Part shown: in pieces, positions 46,734 through 55,966 of the stretch
How positions within the stretch are numbered: the stretch's first letter is position 1
How the letters are laid out: the number at the start of each line of letters is the position of its first letter
NCBI RefSeq assembly: GCF_034424315.1
Contig: NZ_CP139972.1
Coordinates: forward strand, 4,340,001 to 4,404,000
From: Chitinophaga sancti
Lineage (GTDB): Bacteria > Bacteroidota > Bacteroidia > Chitinophagales > Chitinophagaceae
Length of the DNA stretch: 64,000 bases
Reading direction: 5' to 3'
Made by a program: the position numbers and the translations under genes
Notes under the pieces: model-generated
What the model saw: the letters and a program-made list of their open reading frames with translations, nothing else
Databases searched by the model: none
Told to the model about the DNA's origin: nothing

Positions 46734-48218
46734 TCATAATACCCCTATAATTAAAAAAGAGAAAACATTGCTCATTTGAACCGGAAACAATACATGCCGC
46801 ATTTGAATTGGGGATGCAAACACATTAAAGCAAAAATTAATTATCCAGAAAAAAGTTATAAACATCACCACCCTGTTCAAATTAGAAGGATTGTTTCTCC
46901 ATTTAAAAATAAAGTAATATAAAACAGACAATAGAAAAATTATATAAACAACGCATGCCCATAGAGGGTACAACCTGATAATACCTTCAAAAATATATGG
47001 ATCTTTCACTCTTGTTGTTAGCATGACCGATTTATATTTAAACCATTGAGCAATAAGCTCCGGCACATTGATAGCGCCGCCATTATAACTATCAATCATT
47101 TCCATTGGTGGTATAAACCATTTCTTTACATTAGGCCAAATGACATATTCAATAAATTGTACCGGATAGTGGAGAATAAGCCAGGCCCCGTATTCAGCAT
47201 AAAGAGGCCCCACGACGGCTCCTGTTTTTAGATCAGACTCGCCTTCTTTCAGAGTAGTCTGTTGCAGGCAATAAATCCATAAAGGAGATTCCTGCATAAA
47301 CATGTAATCATATGTAGCCTTTCCATTGTCTATTCTATTATTAGAATCTTTGTTTGCATAATAAAAATAGTTTCTTACCATAGCATCCAGCTTATCAAAT
47401 TTATTCGGAACTTTTACCCGAGATTCAACAGGTACATGCCTATATGCATATAATCCGTTATTGGCCATTTGCCACCCTGAAAAAACAGAAAACTGTCTCT
47501 TCCCACTAATCTCAAAATACTTCTCGCGGTTATAGATCACAAAACTTAGCATGAGAGAAGAAAATAAGAAAACTCCTACGATCTTTAACCTTAATTGTTC
47601 TTTTGATTGAAAAAAAGCAAATAAACTAATGAAAGGATAAAACAAAGCATTAAAACGTACCGTCAATAAAAAAAACAAAATAATTGCATGCCAAAATATA
47701 ACCGTCTTAGTTGGCCTATATATAATCCAGATTAATAGGTTAATCCAAATCACACTTAAAGACAAAAAAAGATTATCACTGGAAACTGTATTTGCAATAA
47801 CAAAAAGCAAGGGGTTAAAAAGCGTCATAATTATTAAAAGTCGCTTCAAATATTTATGTGGATTAAAAAAATAAAATAACGTATATAACAGAGATATTGC
47901 AGCACCCTGCACCAGGAAATACTGGAAAACAACCAGGCATGTGTCTGAAACTGTTAATGCGCTAAAGAATCTCAGAAACATAGGGTATCCAATAGGATAG
48001 TTAGCAATTTGAGCATTATCGAAGGCTTCTTTTATATAGCAATATGAATCTCCAATTAAAAAATTAGCATAGGGATATAAATATTTATAAATTATTAACT
48101 GTAAAACAATAACAATTACCGAAATTATCAGATAGAATCTATTTTCCGGAAATTTCAATATATAATCCTTTAAGGACGTTGATGCCGGGAAATTGTTATC
48201 AATGAGAGGATTAGACAT
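46734..48218 (-). CDS. multi-pass membrane protein, GT-C-like family, paralogue 4
   Basis: I start it at the ATG at 48216-48218 (MSNPLIDNNF, 494 residues); an ATG at 48242 and a GTG at 48254 are also in frame. Family motifs: GDSYCYIKEAFDN, YPIGYPMFLR, FNPLLFVIANTVSSD, VRFNALFYP, FSGWQMANNGLYAY, YGAWLILHYPVQFIEYVIWP and ASPIQMRHVLFP. It ends close to decayed DNA and starts about 250 bases past the GH2 end, in the same direction but probably in a separate unit because a hairpin lies between them. Confidence 0.7.
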   Translation of the reverse strand: MSNPLIDNNFPASTSLKDYILKFPENRFYLIISVIVIVLQLIIYKYLYPYANFLIGDSYCYIKEAFDNAQIANYPIGYPMFLRFFSALTVSDTCLVVFQYFLVQGAAISLLYTLFYFFNPHKYLKRLLIIMTLFNPLLFVIANTVSSDNLFLSLSVIWINLLIWIIYRPTKTVIFWHAIILFFLLTVRFNALFYPFISLFAFFQSKEQLRLKIVGVFLFSSLMLSFVIYNREKYFEISGKRQFSVFSGWQMANNGLYAYRHVPVESRVKVPNKFDKLDAMVRNYFYYANKDSNNRIDNGKATYDYMFMQESPLWIYCLQQTTLKEGESDLKTGAVVGPLYAEYGAWLILHYPVQFIEYVIWPNVKKWFIPPMEMIDSYNGGAINVPELIAQWFKYKSVMLTTRVKDPYIFEGIIRLYPLWACVVYIIFLLSVLYYFIFKWRNNPSNLNRVVMFITFFWIINFCFNVFASPIQMRHVLFPVQMSNVFSFLIIGVL

Positions 48219-48465
48219 ACCAAGAGACGTTAGATAATACATTAATGCAGCCACGTCTATATCATAGTTATAGATTTAAATGACTGTATGAACTACTATT
48301 ATCAATTTACAACCTCGATCAATATTAAACTTTGGATACATGGATTTTCCTAACTTCCCTTTACCTACAAACCAATTAGCGTTATATATTGAAAAGTAGC
48401 AATTTTATAATAAGGAAGGGAGTACAAGCAGTATTTAGTTATTTACACATGTGGTATGAATAAAA

Positions 48466-48489
48466 GCAGGCCTCATTTCAGAGACCTGC
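48466..48489. terminator. hairpin terminator of the GH2 gene
   Basis: GCAGGCCTC and GAGACCTGC pair with one mismatch around a six-base loop, 27 bases beyond the GH2 stop on the minus strand. Confidence 0.65.
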
Positions 48490-48515
48490 CCTATATAAAA
48501 CGACGAACGAATACC

Positions 48516-50879
48516 TTAATTTTTCTTTGCCTGATCTAATGCATTTTGGAACATACTTTTTTCATCACCTTTAATATAATCACCATACTTATTCAGGTAT
48601 GCAGTAGCTGCAGGCACATACATCGCCCAGTCTTTTGCATTCAATGCGACAACTGTCTTCATTCTCAAAAACATTTCATCTCCAGGGGCACCATGTTCCT
48701 TCATCACGGATTCTATCTCCTTCCAATCTTTATGTTGCTTCATCATCGGCTCCATCACACCTTTATAGACCATGTTCATCATATTCACCTGGTACTGCCT
48801 TTCTCCTAATACCTTCTTAAACTGCTCCGAATGTTGACTCATAATAATATAGCCCGCATCTTTTGAGCTCCTGGCAAATTGTCCTACAATTCTAATATCA
48901 TCCTCCGTCAATGGACCACTCAAGCCAGCGATATAAGCATTCCCCGCCATATCAGCTCCTGGCAGGTCACCAACCTGCTTCGCTGTCATAGCCAACTTCA
49001 GGAGGAAGTCATGATCTCTCTTCCCATTTATATACACTTCCAACATCCTTGAATACAATTCTGCAGGCTCCGTTAAATCAGCATTTTGCGCTACTACAGT
49101 GGGAATAGTACCTATAGAAGGATTAAGGGGGGCATGAATCTTTCTCAGTTTATCAAAGGGAATCTTCACTACTTCTCTATCATAGGTCATCAATCCGTTT
49201 TGCTCTCCTTCTACATCAAAAGGCTGTGTATAAATAGAAGCACTTAAGCCATCCTGATGAAGCAATCTCAGGTGTTGAGCCATGATTGCAAACTTACTCT
49301 CCAAAGCTGCTGGCTTTTCCTGTATATAGCCCCAGGCATTTATGGGATTCCATTGATGATCAGGGATAAATACGCCAATACCACCAAACTCTCCTACTAC
49401 TCTTACCATTTCATTTTGTGCCGGCGCATTCATTGGATTAGGATAGGAGTGAACATCTACGATATCACTTGCTACCCAATTATCTTTTCCTGACTTAATC
49501 TCATCTCCATTAATAAAAATATATTCACCTGTATGCCCATTTACCAAGCGGCCTGGATCTGTTTGTTTCACCCATTTCGTAAGTCTCTCCTGATCATAAC
49601 TGCCCCACTGCTCATTAAATAGCACCCAGGTCACAATACTTGGGGCATTATGTAACTGCTCCAGAATCTCCTTACTTTCTTTCTCAAACTCAGGCTTTGC
49701 GCCTTCCGGCAAACTCTGATTAGGATTTACAAAATCCTGCCAAACCAGCATACCAATCTTATCTGCATGATAATACCATCGGGCTGGATCTATTTGTATA
49801 TGTTTATGAATTGTATTAAAACCCATTGCCTTGATAGCCTCAATATCGAATTTCAGTGCCTCATCCGTAGGAGCTGTATACAAACCATCTGGCCAAAAAC
49901 CCTGATCCAAGGTTCCCAGGTTAAAGTAAGGTTTGTTGTTTAGGAAGATCCTTGTCACCCCCTTCTCATCCTTGCCCAGAGAAATCTTCCTCATTCCAAA
50001 ATAACTCTTCACTTCATCCCCCTTCATCTTAACCACCAAATCATACAAAAAGGGATTTTCTGGCGACCACAACTTCGCATCTTTCACAGGTATTGAGAAT
50101 ACTATCCCTGCCTTTCCTTTCACTTTGCCCACAACATTTCCTCTATCGAGCGCAGTGACCTCCACTGCATTTCCTGCAGGAGCATTTACCTTTACTTCCA
50201 GCACCCCTTTGTCAATATCCGGTGTCAGAACCAATCCTTCAATATAAGTCTTCGGCACTGACTCTAGCCATACCGTCTGCCAAATGCCAGAAGAGGATGT
50301 ATAATAAATACTGGCAGGATGCAGGACTTGCTTACCATGAGGTCCAATACCTTCATCTGTTGGATCATATACTTTTACAACCAAAACATTATCCCCCGTC
50401 TTAAGTACATTTGTAATATCCAGCGTAAAAGCCTCATACCCTCCACTATGGCGACCTACTTCTTTCCCATTTACAAATATAGTCGCCTGAAAATCTACAG
50501 CACCAAAATGTAGTAATACTTTCTCACCTTCCGGTTTTGCAATCGTTTTCCTATACCAGAGTAATTGGTCTGGCTGCAATGATTTCTTCACACCAGACAA
50601 TGCTGATTCTATCGGATAAGGCACCAGGATCTTACCTTCCCAGGTATCAGGTATGCTTCCATTCTTAGGTGTAATAGCATACTCCCAGAGACCATTCAGG
50701 TTCTGCCATTTGTCTCTTACCATCTGCGGGCGGGGGTATTCCTTTAATGCATTGTTGGGTGATACTTCTTTTGCCCATCGGGTCTGAATGGTTACCGGTT
50801 GCATTTTGTATACATCCTGCGCCTCTGCATGGAAGATGAAGAGGGAACTAAAAGCCACAATTGAAAATAAGCTTTTCAT
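48516..50879 (-). CDS. glycoside hydrolase family 2 enzyme (beta-galactosidase/glucuronidase-like), exported
   Basis: A 787-residue protein with an ATG at 50877-50879 and a signal peptide MKSLFSIVAFSSLFIFHAEA cut before QD. Domains in order: sugar-binding jelly roll (about 50-210, with NLNGLWEYAI and WYRKTI), immunoglobulin-like sandwich (about 210-300), TIM barrel (about 310-600) with acid/base Glu423 in VLFNEQWGS and nucleophile Glu497 in VVGEFGG. About 170 helical residues of unknown role follow. It acts in the periplasm or at the surface on beta-linked glycans. The 3' end has a partial copy at 43258-43332. The upstream stretch 50880-51128 shows no gene. Confidence 0.9.
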   Translation of the reverse strand: MKSLFSIVAFSSLFIFHAEAQDVYKMQPVTIQTRWAKEVSPNNALKEYPRPQMVRDKWQNLNGLWEYAITPKNGSIPDTWEGKILVPYPIESALSGVKKSLQPDQLLWYRKTIAKPEGEKVLLHFGAVDFQATIFVNGKEVGRHSGGYEAFTLDITNVLKTGDNVLVVKVYDPTDEGIGPHGKQVLHPASIYYTSSSGIWQTVWLESVPKTYIEGLVLTPDIDKGVLEVKVNAPAGNAVEVTALDRGNVVGKVKGKAGIVFSIPVKDAKLWSPENPFLYDLVVKMKGDEVKSYFGMRKISLGKDEKGVTRIFLNNKPYFNLGTLDQGFWPDGLYTAPTDEALKFDIEAIKAMGFNTIHKHIQIDPARWYYHADKIGMLVWQDFVNPNQSLPEGAKPEFEKESKEILEQLHNAPSIVTWVLFNEQWGSYDQERLTKWVKQTDPGRLVNGHTGEYIFINGDEIKSGKDNWVASDIVDVHSYPNPMNAPAQNEMVRVVGEFGGIGVFIPDHQWNPINAWGYIQEKPAALESKFAIMAQHLRLLHQDGLSASIYTQPFDVEGEQNGLMTYDREVVKIPFDKLRKIHAPLNPSIGTIPTVVAQNADLTEPAELYSRMLEVYINGKRDHDFLLKLAMTAKQVGDLPGADMAGNAYIAGLSGPLTEDDIRIVGQFARSSKDAGYIIMSQHSEQFKKVLGERQYQVNMMNMVYKGVMEPMMKQHKDWKEIESVMKEHGAPGDEMFLRMKTVVALNAKDWAMYVPAATAYLNKYGDYIKGDEKSMFQNALDQAKKN

Positions 50880-51128
50880 AAACTGCTTGTCAAGTTTGGG
50901 ATCTTAAATAATTTAGTAAATAAATATATCGGGTTGGCAATTCACATTTAATGTTACCAAGCCAGTATTATTAATTATATAGTTGCAAAAAGAGGGAAAT
51001 TCTAACATTCTGGAAGAATACTCATTTTTTATATTACGCTTTGCTCACTATCGCAATAAGAAAGAAAATATTTTAGCCCCAGCCCTGTGATCCATTAAAA
51101 GCATACAGATCCCCCAAATGCTCAACGT

Positions 51129-51168
51129 AAAAAGGAGCGGTAACACTTTGGTGTTGCTGTCTCCTTTT
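51129..51168. terminator. long hairpin, related to the one at 8194
   Basis: AAAAGGAGCGGTAACAC and GTGTTGCTGTCTCCTTTT form a long stem with one bulge. The preceding ATGCTCAACGTAAAA is identical to the bases before the 8194 hairpin, so the two are related by descent although no matching gene lies beside this one. Confidence 0.7.
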
Positions 51169-51259
51169 CCTTCTTTATAAGAAGTCTATCTTTTTATTAT
51201 TGAACATACCACGATCTTTATTATACAAGCCAAAAGCAACTTGCAAAATTTCAACAACA

Positions 51260-51437
51260 ATGAGCCAGGTAAATAGTTGATAACATTGAGGTTAACGATG
51301 TTCTATCCGAATTTTATGAATTAAATAAAATTATTAGAGATTATTATGATTTAGACAAGAATAATATAAAACATCCGGAAGAGCAACTGAAATTTAGTAA
51401 GGTTATGTGTAAATTAAGACTTTCTCTTAGACAATAA
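51260..51437 (+). pseudogene. small frameshifted gene of unknown family
   Basis: The ATG at 51260 opens MSQVN, then one extra base shifts the frame; the rest reads VDNIEVNDVLSEFYELNKII, then RDYYDLDKNNIKHPEEQLKF and SKVMCKLRLSLRQ before TAA. It would be about 58 residues, acidic and helical. The next small frame starts 3 bases later. No family is recognised. Confidence 0.45.
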
Positions 51438-51440
51438 TTA

Positions 51441-51632
51441 ATGCTACTTGATAGAACTCTAAATATTTACGAATTTAAAGCTCAGTTCGATGATTATTAC
51501 CATTTTGAATTTATTGATCTGAATGAATTATTAACCATGTACCTATTTTCTAGAGCGGCTTTACCATTCTTAAACTATAAAAACGAGGTTAATCTTCATG
51601 TTTTTCTCCCTGGACCTACATATACTGGATAA
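51441..51632 (+). CDS. possible small hypothetical protein
   Basis: A 63-residue frame from an ATG: MLLDRTLNIYEFKAQFDDYY, HFEFIDLNELLTMYLFSRAA, LPFLNYKNEV. The composition is protein-like. It directly follows the frameshifted small gene at 51260 and may have formed a pair with it. No family is recognised. Confidence 0.4.
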   Translation: MLLDRTLNIYEFKAQFDDYYHFEFIDLNELLTMYLFSRAALPFLNYKNEVNLHVFLPGPTYTG

Positions 51633-51730
51633 TACTTGCAAACAACCAGCAGATTATAAAAAGTTTAATAAATTCTAAATTTATTAAAATATGACAAAAT
51701 CCAAGTTAAGCAAGTTTTATTATTCCAATC

Positions 51731-51964
51731 CTAAATGCTCGCAAAATAAAATAGATACATTTACAATGTGAAAGCATTAAAATAGATTCCAACATTTCAA
51801 TTAAGACATTGTCTTGTTAATTATTTCTCTTCTACTGTTAAAATAAGAACTTATCGCAATAAAAGTTAACAAAATCTATTACCCTGCGGTTTAGTTGACT
51901 ACTTTTATTTCAGGCAGATATTAACAATATAATTTTAGCTTTTTTCAAAAAAGCATCTAATACC
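51731..51964 (+). promoter_or_regulatory. conserved leader of peptide copy 6
   Basis: TACATTTACAATG starts at 51756, 201 bases before the ATG. TTATCGCAATAA (one change from the palindrome) lies at 51851-51862. TTTCAGGCAGATATTAACAA and TTTTAGCTTTTTTCAAAAAA lead to the ATG. Confidence 0.55.
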
Positions 51965-52219
51965 ATGAAAAAAGTAAATATTATTCTCAGTGTTATTGGT
52001 TTATTAAGCATTATTGGCGGTACATTAGCGTTTAAATCTCAACACAGATTTGGTGGTACCCTTTTTTGTTATACTACTATTGGAACTGGGATTGATAATT
52101 CTTTCACTCCGATATTAGTTACACGGTATACAACAGTAAACCCACACGGAACATTATTCTGTACCGTTCCAGGAGCAAATGTTTTCTACCATCCATTACG
52201 AGTTACAGCAGCCTTATAA
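51965..52219 (+). CDS. small exported two-cysteine peptide, copy 6
   Basis: An 84-residue protein: MKKVNIILSVIGLLSIIGGT, LAFKSQHRFGGTLFCYTTIG, centre TGIDNSFTPILVTRYTTVN and HGTLFCTVPGANVFY. Both cysteines are kept. It pairs with copy 7 some 650 bases downstream. Confidence 0.7.
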   Translation: MKKVNIILSVIGLLSIIGGTLAFKSQHRFGGTLFCYTTIGTGIDNSFTPILVTRYTTVNPHGTLFCTVPGANVFYHPLRVTAAL

Positions 52220-52630
52220 CTAAAAATCAACTTTAATTAAAACATAGAATTATATGACTCGTTAAACCAAAAGTATTAATCGAAAACCAGAATGAATACC
52301 TTAAACGAATGATTATTTGGATGTAGCAGGAGTTAAAGCGAACAAAATTAAGGCGCTGGATTTTATGGGGTGAGTATAAGGCTTAATATCCCGATGGCTA
52401 TGCATAGACGATTTTGAGAGTATTATCATGAATGGTAAGAACATTTTGTTTATTGAAATAGGCACTGTTATTAATTTCTAAACTAGAAATAATTAGCCCT
52501 ATTTCAAGGAGTACCAAACTATTTATTTTAGCATTGTAATATTTATAAAACTTGACCTTTTTATAATTAACTAAACTGCTGATTTATTTTCAAAATAATT
52601 ATTCCCTTTAATCAAGTATTATCGTCTTAA

Positions 52631-52864
52631 TTCAAACATTTCCACAACATACATAGGTTCATTTGCAATAAAAAAGCACCTAAATCGGATTCGATATTGT
52701 TATTCCAGAAAAATATAATATTTAAAATATTTCCATTTTCTTGTTAAAATCTATCGCTATTTTATTATTATAAAGGGGAAAATAATCTTCATTAGGGTAA
52801 CTAATATCAATTTAGATAAATATTAATACTACAAATCTATCCTTTTCAAAAAAAACTTAATACC
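52631..52864 (+). promoter_or_regulatory. conserved leader of peptide copy 7
   Basis: TTCATTTGCAATA at 52658 is closest of all copies to a Bacteroidota -7 box and lies 199 bases before the ATG. The palindrome is reduced to CTATCGCTAT at 52751-52760. The stretch 52220-52630 shows no gene. Confidence 0.5.
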
Positions 52865-53125
52865 ATGAAAAGATCAAATATTATTCTAACAGCTATAGGT
52901 TTAATAAGCTTATTAGTAGGCACATTAGCATTTAAAGCTCAACACAGATTTAGTGGTGCACTTTTTTGCTACACAACTGTTGGCATCCCTTCACCTGGTG
53001 GTATAACTTATGCACCTATATTAGTTGAAAGGTACAGTGCAATGTCCTCCGGAAACACTTTAATATGCACAATTCCTGGCGTAAATGTAACATATCATGA
53101 GATAAAAGTTATACAATCTTTGTAA
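52865..53125 (+). CDS. small exported two-cysteine peptide, copy 7
   Basis: An 86-residue protein: MKRSNIILTAIGLISLLVGT, LAFKAQHRFSGALFCYTTVG, centre IPSPGGITYAPILVERYSAM and NTLICTIPGVNVTY. Both cysteines are kept although the second sits in LICT rather than LFCT. An IS256 remnant follows. Confidence 0.7.
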   Translation: MKRSNIILTAIGLISLLVGTLAFKAQHRFSGALFCYTTVGIPSPGGITYAPILVERYSAMSSGNTLICTIPGVNVTYHEIKVIQSL

Positions 53126-53224
53126 CTAAAATTTTCGATTTTAATCAATATATATTCATATGATTTCTTTTTATTTATAGATTATAAAATATATTTTAAA
53201 AACAAAAATTCAATTAATCAAATC

Positions 53225-53610
53225 CAACATTTATTTTCAAAAATAGAAGTAAGTTGATGGAGCATAACCACCAAGTAATGGGAGGGCGTGCTCCATTTCT
53301 TTTCGATATCCGTAATAGGTAGAGAATCTTGTAATTTGAGCAAAAGCATCACTGGGTAAATTGAATTTTCTTACTATCATTGAAACATTCTGTTAAAATT
53401 CTCTATTGTATTAAGGGAATACATGAACTTGCGGATCCTTACCGGAAAGTCAAAATATCTTGTAAAATATCTCGAATTATCTTCTTCGAATGAATGTTAT
53501 GTCTGCAATTGATGCCAACACTTATTAGAACAATTACTCAACACGTGCTCTGCAGATATACGATTAGGTACGCCGTATATAACCCTCAAATCAGCACAAA
53601 ACTCGATTCA
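53225..53610 (-). mobile_element. IS256-family transposase remnant
   Basis: On the minus strand the bases read DFPVRIRKFMYSLNTIENFN, then a frame change to VRKFNLPSDAFAQI, and another to TDIEKKWSTPSHYL. This follows the IS256 pattern FPxxIRKxIYTTNAIESLNR, RKxTKxxGxFPSDEA, KKWxxPxRxW. Further upstream fragments (about 53440-53600) are more decayed. The stretch 53611-53871 shows no other feature. Confidence 0.7.
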
Positions 53611-53871
53611 ACTAATCCTTGTTCATACACTGGTTGAAAAACTAGCATTGGATTCAAATTTTTAAAATATTGGGAGCAAATCCAGTAGCTATATCATCAG
53701 GTGCAGTTTTACTTCTCTTAAGAGATCCTTATAATCTCTTGTTAAATGCAATTGTAGTATAATATATATTCCGTATCTCTCAAGCATCAAAATTCATTAT
53801 TGAATATCTTAATTACACAAACCATTTCTGATGAGTCAAAAGTAGCTGAATCCACAAATCAAAAATTAAAT

Positions 53872-55374
53872 ATGATTACCATTACAAATAAATTAAAAAA
53901 ATCAATTTATGTTCCAAATGATTCTGTCACTTTTTCCTCTACCATAAATTATCTCCTTATTATAGCAATTTTAGCCTCAGTCGTCCAAATATTAATTTTC
54001 AAGTATTACTATCCTTTCGCAAGTTACATTTATGGAGATTCCTATGCATATATTCTAAATGCAATAAACAATTCCAAAATTGCCATCTATCCAATTGGGT
54101 ATTCTGTCTTCTTGAATTTAATACACAGGATAACATATTCAGACTATTTTCTTGTTATTATTCAATATCTATTACTTCAATCGAGTACGCTATTTTTAAT
54201 ATTCTCAATGTTCCATTTTTATAATCCTCCCTGGATAATCAGAATCTTATTATTTGCTTTTATGGTATTCAATCCCCTCCATCTATATCTATCTAATACC
54301 ATATCAAGTGACATATTGTTCATCAGCCTAAGTATTACATGGTTTAGCCTTCTTCTTTGGGTAATACATAAACCTTCTATTGCCATTCATTTTTTTCATG
54401 CTATAATATTATTCTTAGCTTTTACTGTAAGATATTTCGCCTTATTCTATCCTATTATTTCATTATTTGCCTTTATTATATCTAAAAGCTCTCTAATTCT
54501 TAAATTAAATAGTTTATTGTGCTGCGCCGCATTAATCGGAAGTTTTATTTTTTTTACTCAAAACTTGTACTATCAAATATGTCAAAAACATATTTTCTCT
54601 CCATTTTCAGGTTGGCTATTAGCCAATAATGCTTTATATGCTTATCGCTACGTTTCAAATGAGCAACATAAAACTCCTCCTCGCGAATTAGAGAATTTAG
54701 ACCTACAGGTAAGAGATTACTTTGATAGCACTCAAAATAATCCTGGCCATTTAATGGAACAGGGCGAAACATATTTTCATTTTATGTGGATATCTACCAG
54801 CCCACTTAGAGCTTATGCAAAAAAAAGTATTCAGCCAGGATCTAAGCTGAAAGACCTAGGAAAGTGGGCTTTTTTTGCACCCATTTTCAAGGATTATGGA
54901 TGGTGGATTATAAAAAATTACCCTATACAATTTTCAAGATATTACCTCTTTGCAAATGTTAAGCGATATAGCTTACCTCCAGTTGAATTTCTGGAAAGTT
55001 ATAATTCAGGACTAAACGAAGTTCCTGATTACATAAAAAATTGGTTTCACTATAAGAGCAATATATTATCATATAAAGTTAAAAATCCTGTTTACACTAT
55101 ACTTCCTTTATATTCAATATGGTCAGCCATAATAAATATTCAAATACTACTATTCATCATAATATACGTTTGGTTAAAATGCTACCGTTATTATCCCATC
55201 AAACTAGATGTACTTCTATTTCTATCTTTTTTTGGGTTAATAAATTTCGCTTTTGAAGTCTTTTCAACATTAATATCATTGCGGTTTCAAATTTTCTCAA
55301 TCTGGATTTTCACATGCTTTTCCTACATATTATTAGGATGCATAATTATACAATTAAAAAAAACTGATGCCTAG
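53872..55374 (+). CDS. multi-pass membrane protein, GT-C-like family, paralogue 5
   Basis: The ATG at 53872 gives 500 residues; an in-frame TTG at 53800 would add 24. Family motifs: GDSYAYILNAINN, YPIGYSVFL, FNPLHLYLSNTISSD, VRYFALFYP (Phe for the usual Asn), FSGWLLANNALYAY, YGWWIIKNYPIQFSRYYLFA and a C-terminal LRFQIFSIW. First plus-strand member. A TTTATCGCGACAA sequence at 55379-55392, just after the stop, resembles the leader palindrome of the peptide genes. Confidence 0.7.
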   Translation: MITITNKLKKSIYVPNDSVTFSSTINYLLIIAILASVVQILIFKYYYPFASYIYGDSYAYILNAINNSKIAIYPIGYSVFLNLIHRITYSDYFLVIIQYLLLQSSTLFLIFSMFHFYNPPWIIRILLFAFMVFNPLHLYLSNTISSDILFISLSITWFSLLLWVIHKPSIAIHFFHAIILFLAFTVRYFALFYPIISLFAFIISKSSLILKLNSLLCCAALIGSFIFFTQNLYYQICQKHIFSPFSGWLLANNALYAYRYVSNEQHKTPPRELENLDLQVRDYFDSTQNNPGHLMEQGETYFHFMWISTSPLRAYAKKSIQPGSKLKDLGKWAFFAPIFKDYGWWIIKNYPIQFSRYYLFANVKRYSLPPVEFLESYNSGLNEVPDYIKNWFHYKSNILSYKVKNPVYTILPLYSIWSAIINIQILLFIIIYVWLKCYRYYPIKLDVLLFLSFFGLINFAFEVFSTLISLRFQIFSIWIFTCFSYILLGCIIIQLKKTDA

Positions 55375-55655
55375 CTGTATTTATCGCGACAAGACTAATG
55401 ATACTGATATTATGCCAGTTAGTTTATCCTTAAGTACCCCACCTATTGAGACCAGAAGATATTGGAATATCATGATTACTAAGCATAAAATGCGTTAATG
55501 TACAGAGTAATTATTTCAGCAAAACAATTCTATCTGGTAAGCACAAAGAAACATTTATTAATAAGTCTAATAATTATGCTATTAATCTGTATAATGGTAC
55601 CCGAAATTTGGACCGGTAATTAAGATTGTAAAAAACATCTTAAATTGCCAAAATA

Positions 55656-55940
55656 ATGACAAAGCAAAGCAGAAGAAAATTCACTGGAGACTTCAAGGCG
55701 AAAGTAGTCATGGAAGCCTTAAAAGAGCGTAGTACAGTTGAAGAACTAGCTAAGAAGTATGATTTGCATCCCACACAAATCAATACATGGAAACGAGAGG
55801 CGGCAGCCAAACTTGCTAGTGCGTTTGATTCAGAATCTGGAAACAAACAACAGGAACAACAAGCTGATCAACTGGAGAAATTGTATGCACAGATAGGTCA
55901 GCTTAAAGTTGAGAATGACTTCCTGAAAAAAAAATTGTAA
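55656..55940 (+). CDS. IS3 OrfA
   Basis: A 94-residue protein: KFTGDFKAKVVMEALKERST, VEELAKKYDLHPTQINTWKR, then a coiled coil DQLEKLYAQIGQLKVENDFL. It ends at a run of nine A (55926-55934); slipping -1 there reads on as IVTRSLSIRRSMLEPNHP into orfB, the usual way IS3 elements make OrfAB. Confidence 0.9.
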   Translation: MTKQSRRKFTGDFKAKVVMEALKERSTVEELAKKYDLHPTQINTWKREAAAKLASAFDSESGNKQQEQQADQLEKLYAQIGQLKVENDFLKKKL

Positions 55941-55966
55941 CCAGGTCATTATCCATCCGTCGTTCC

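Noticed and set aside
33395..53125. Toxin-antitoxin interpretation of the peptide copies
   Set aside because: Each copy has its own leader and no small partner gene of fixed type follows it; the hydrophobic start fits export rather than a cytoplasmic toxin.
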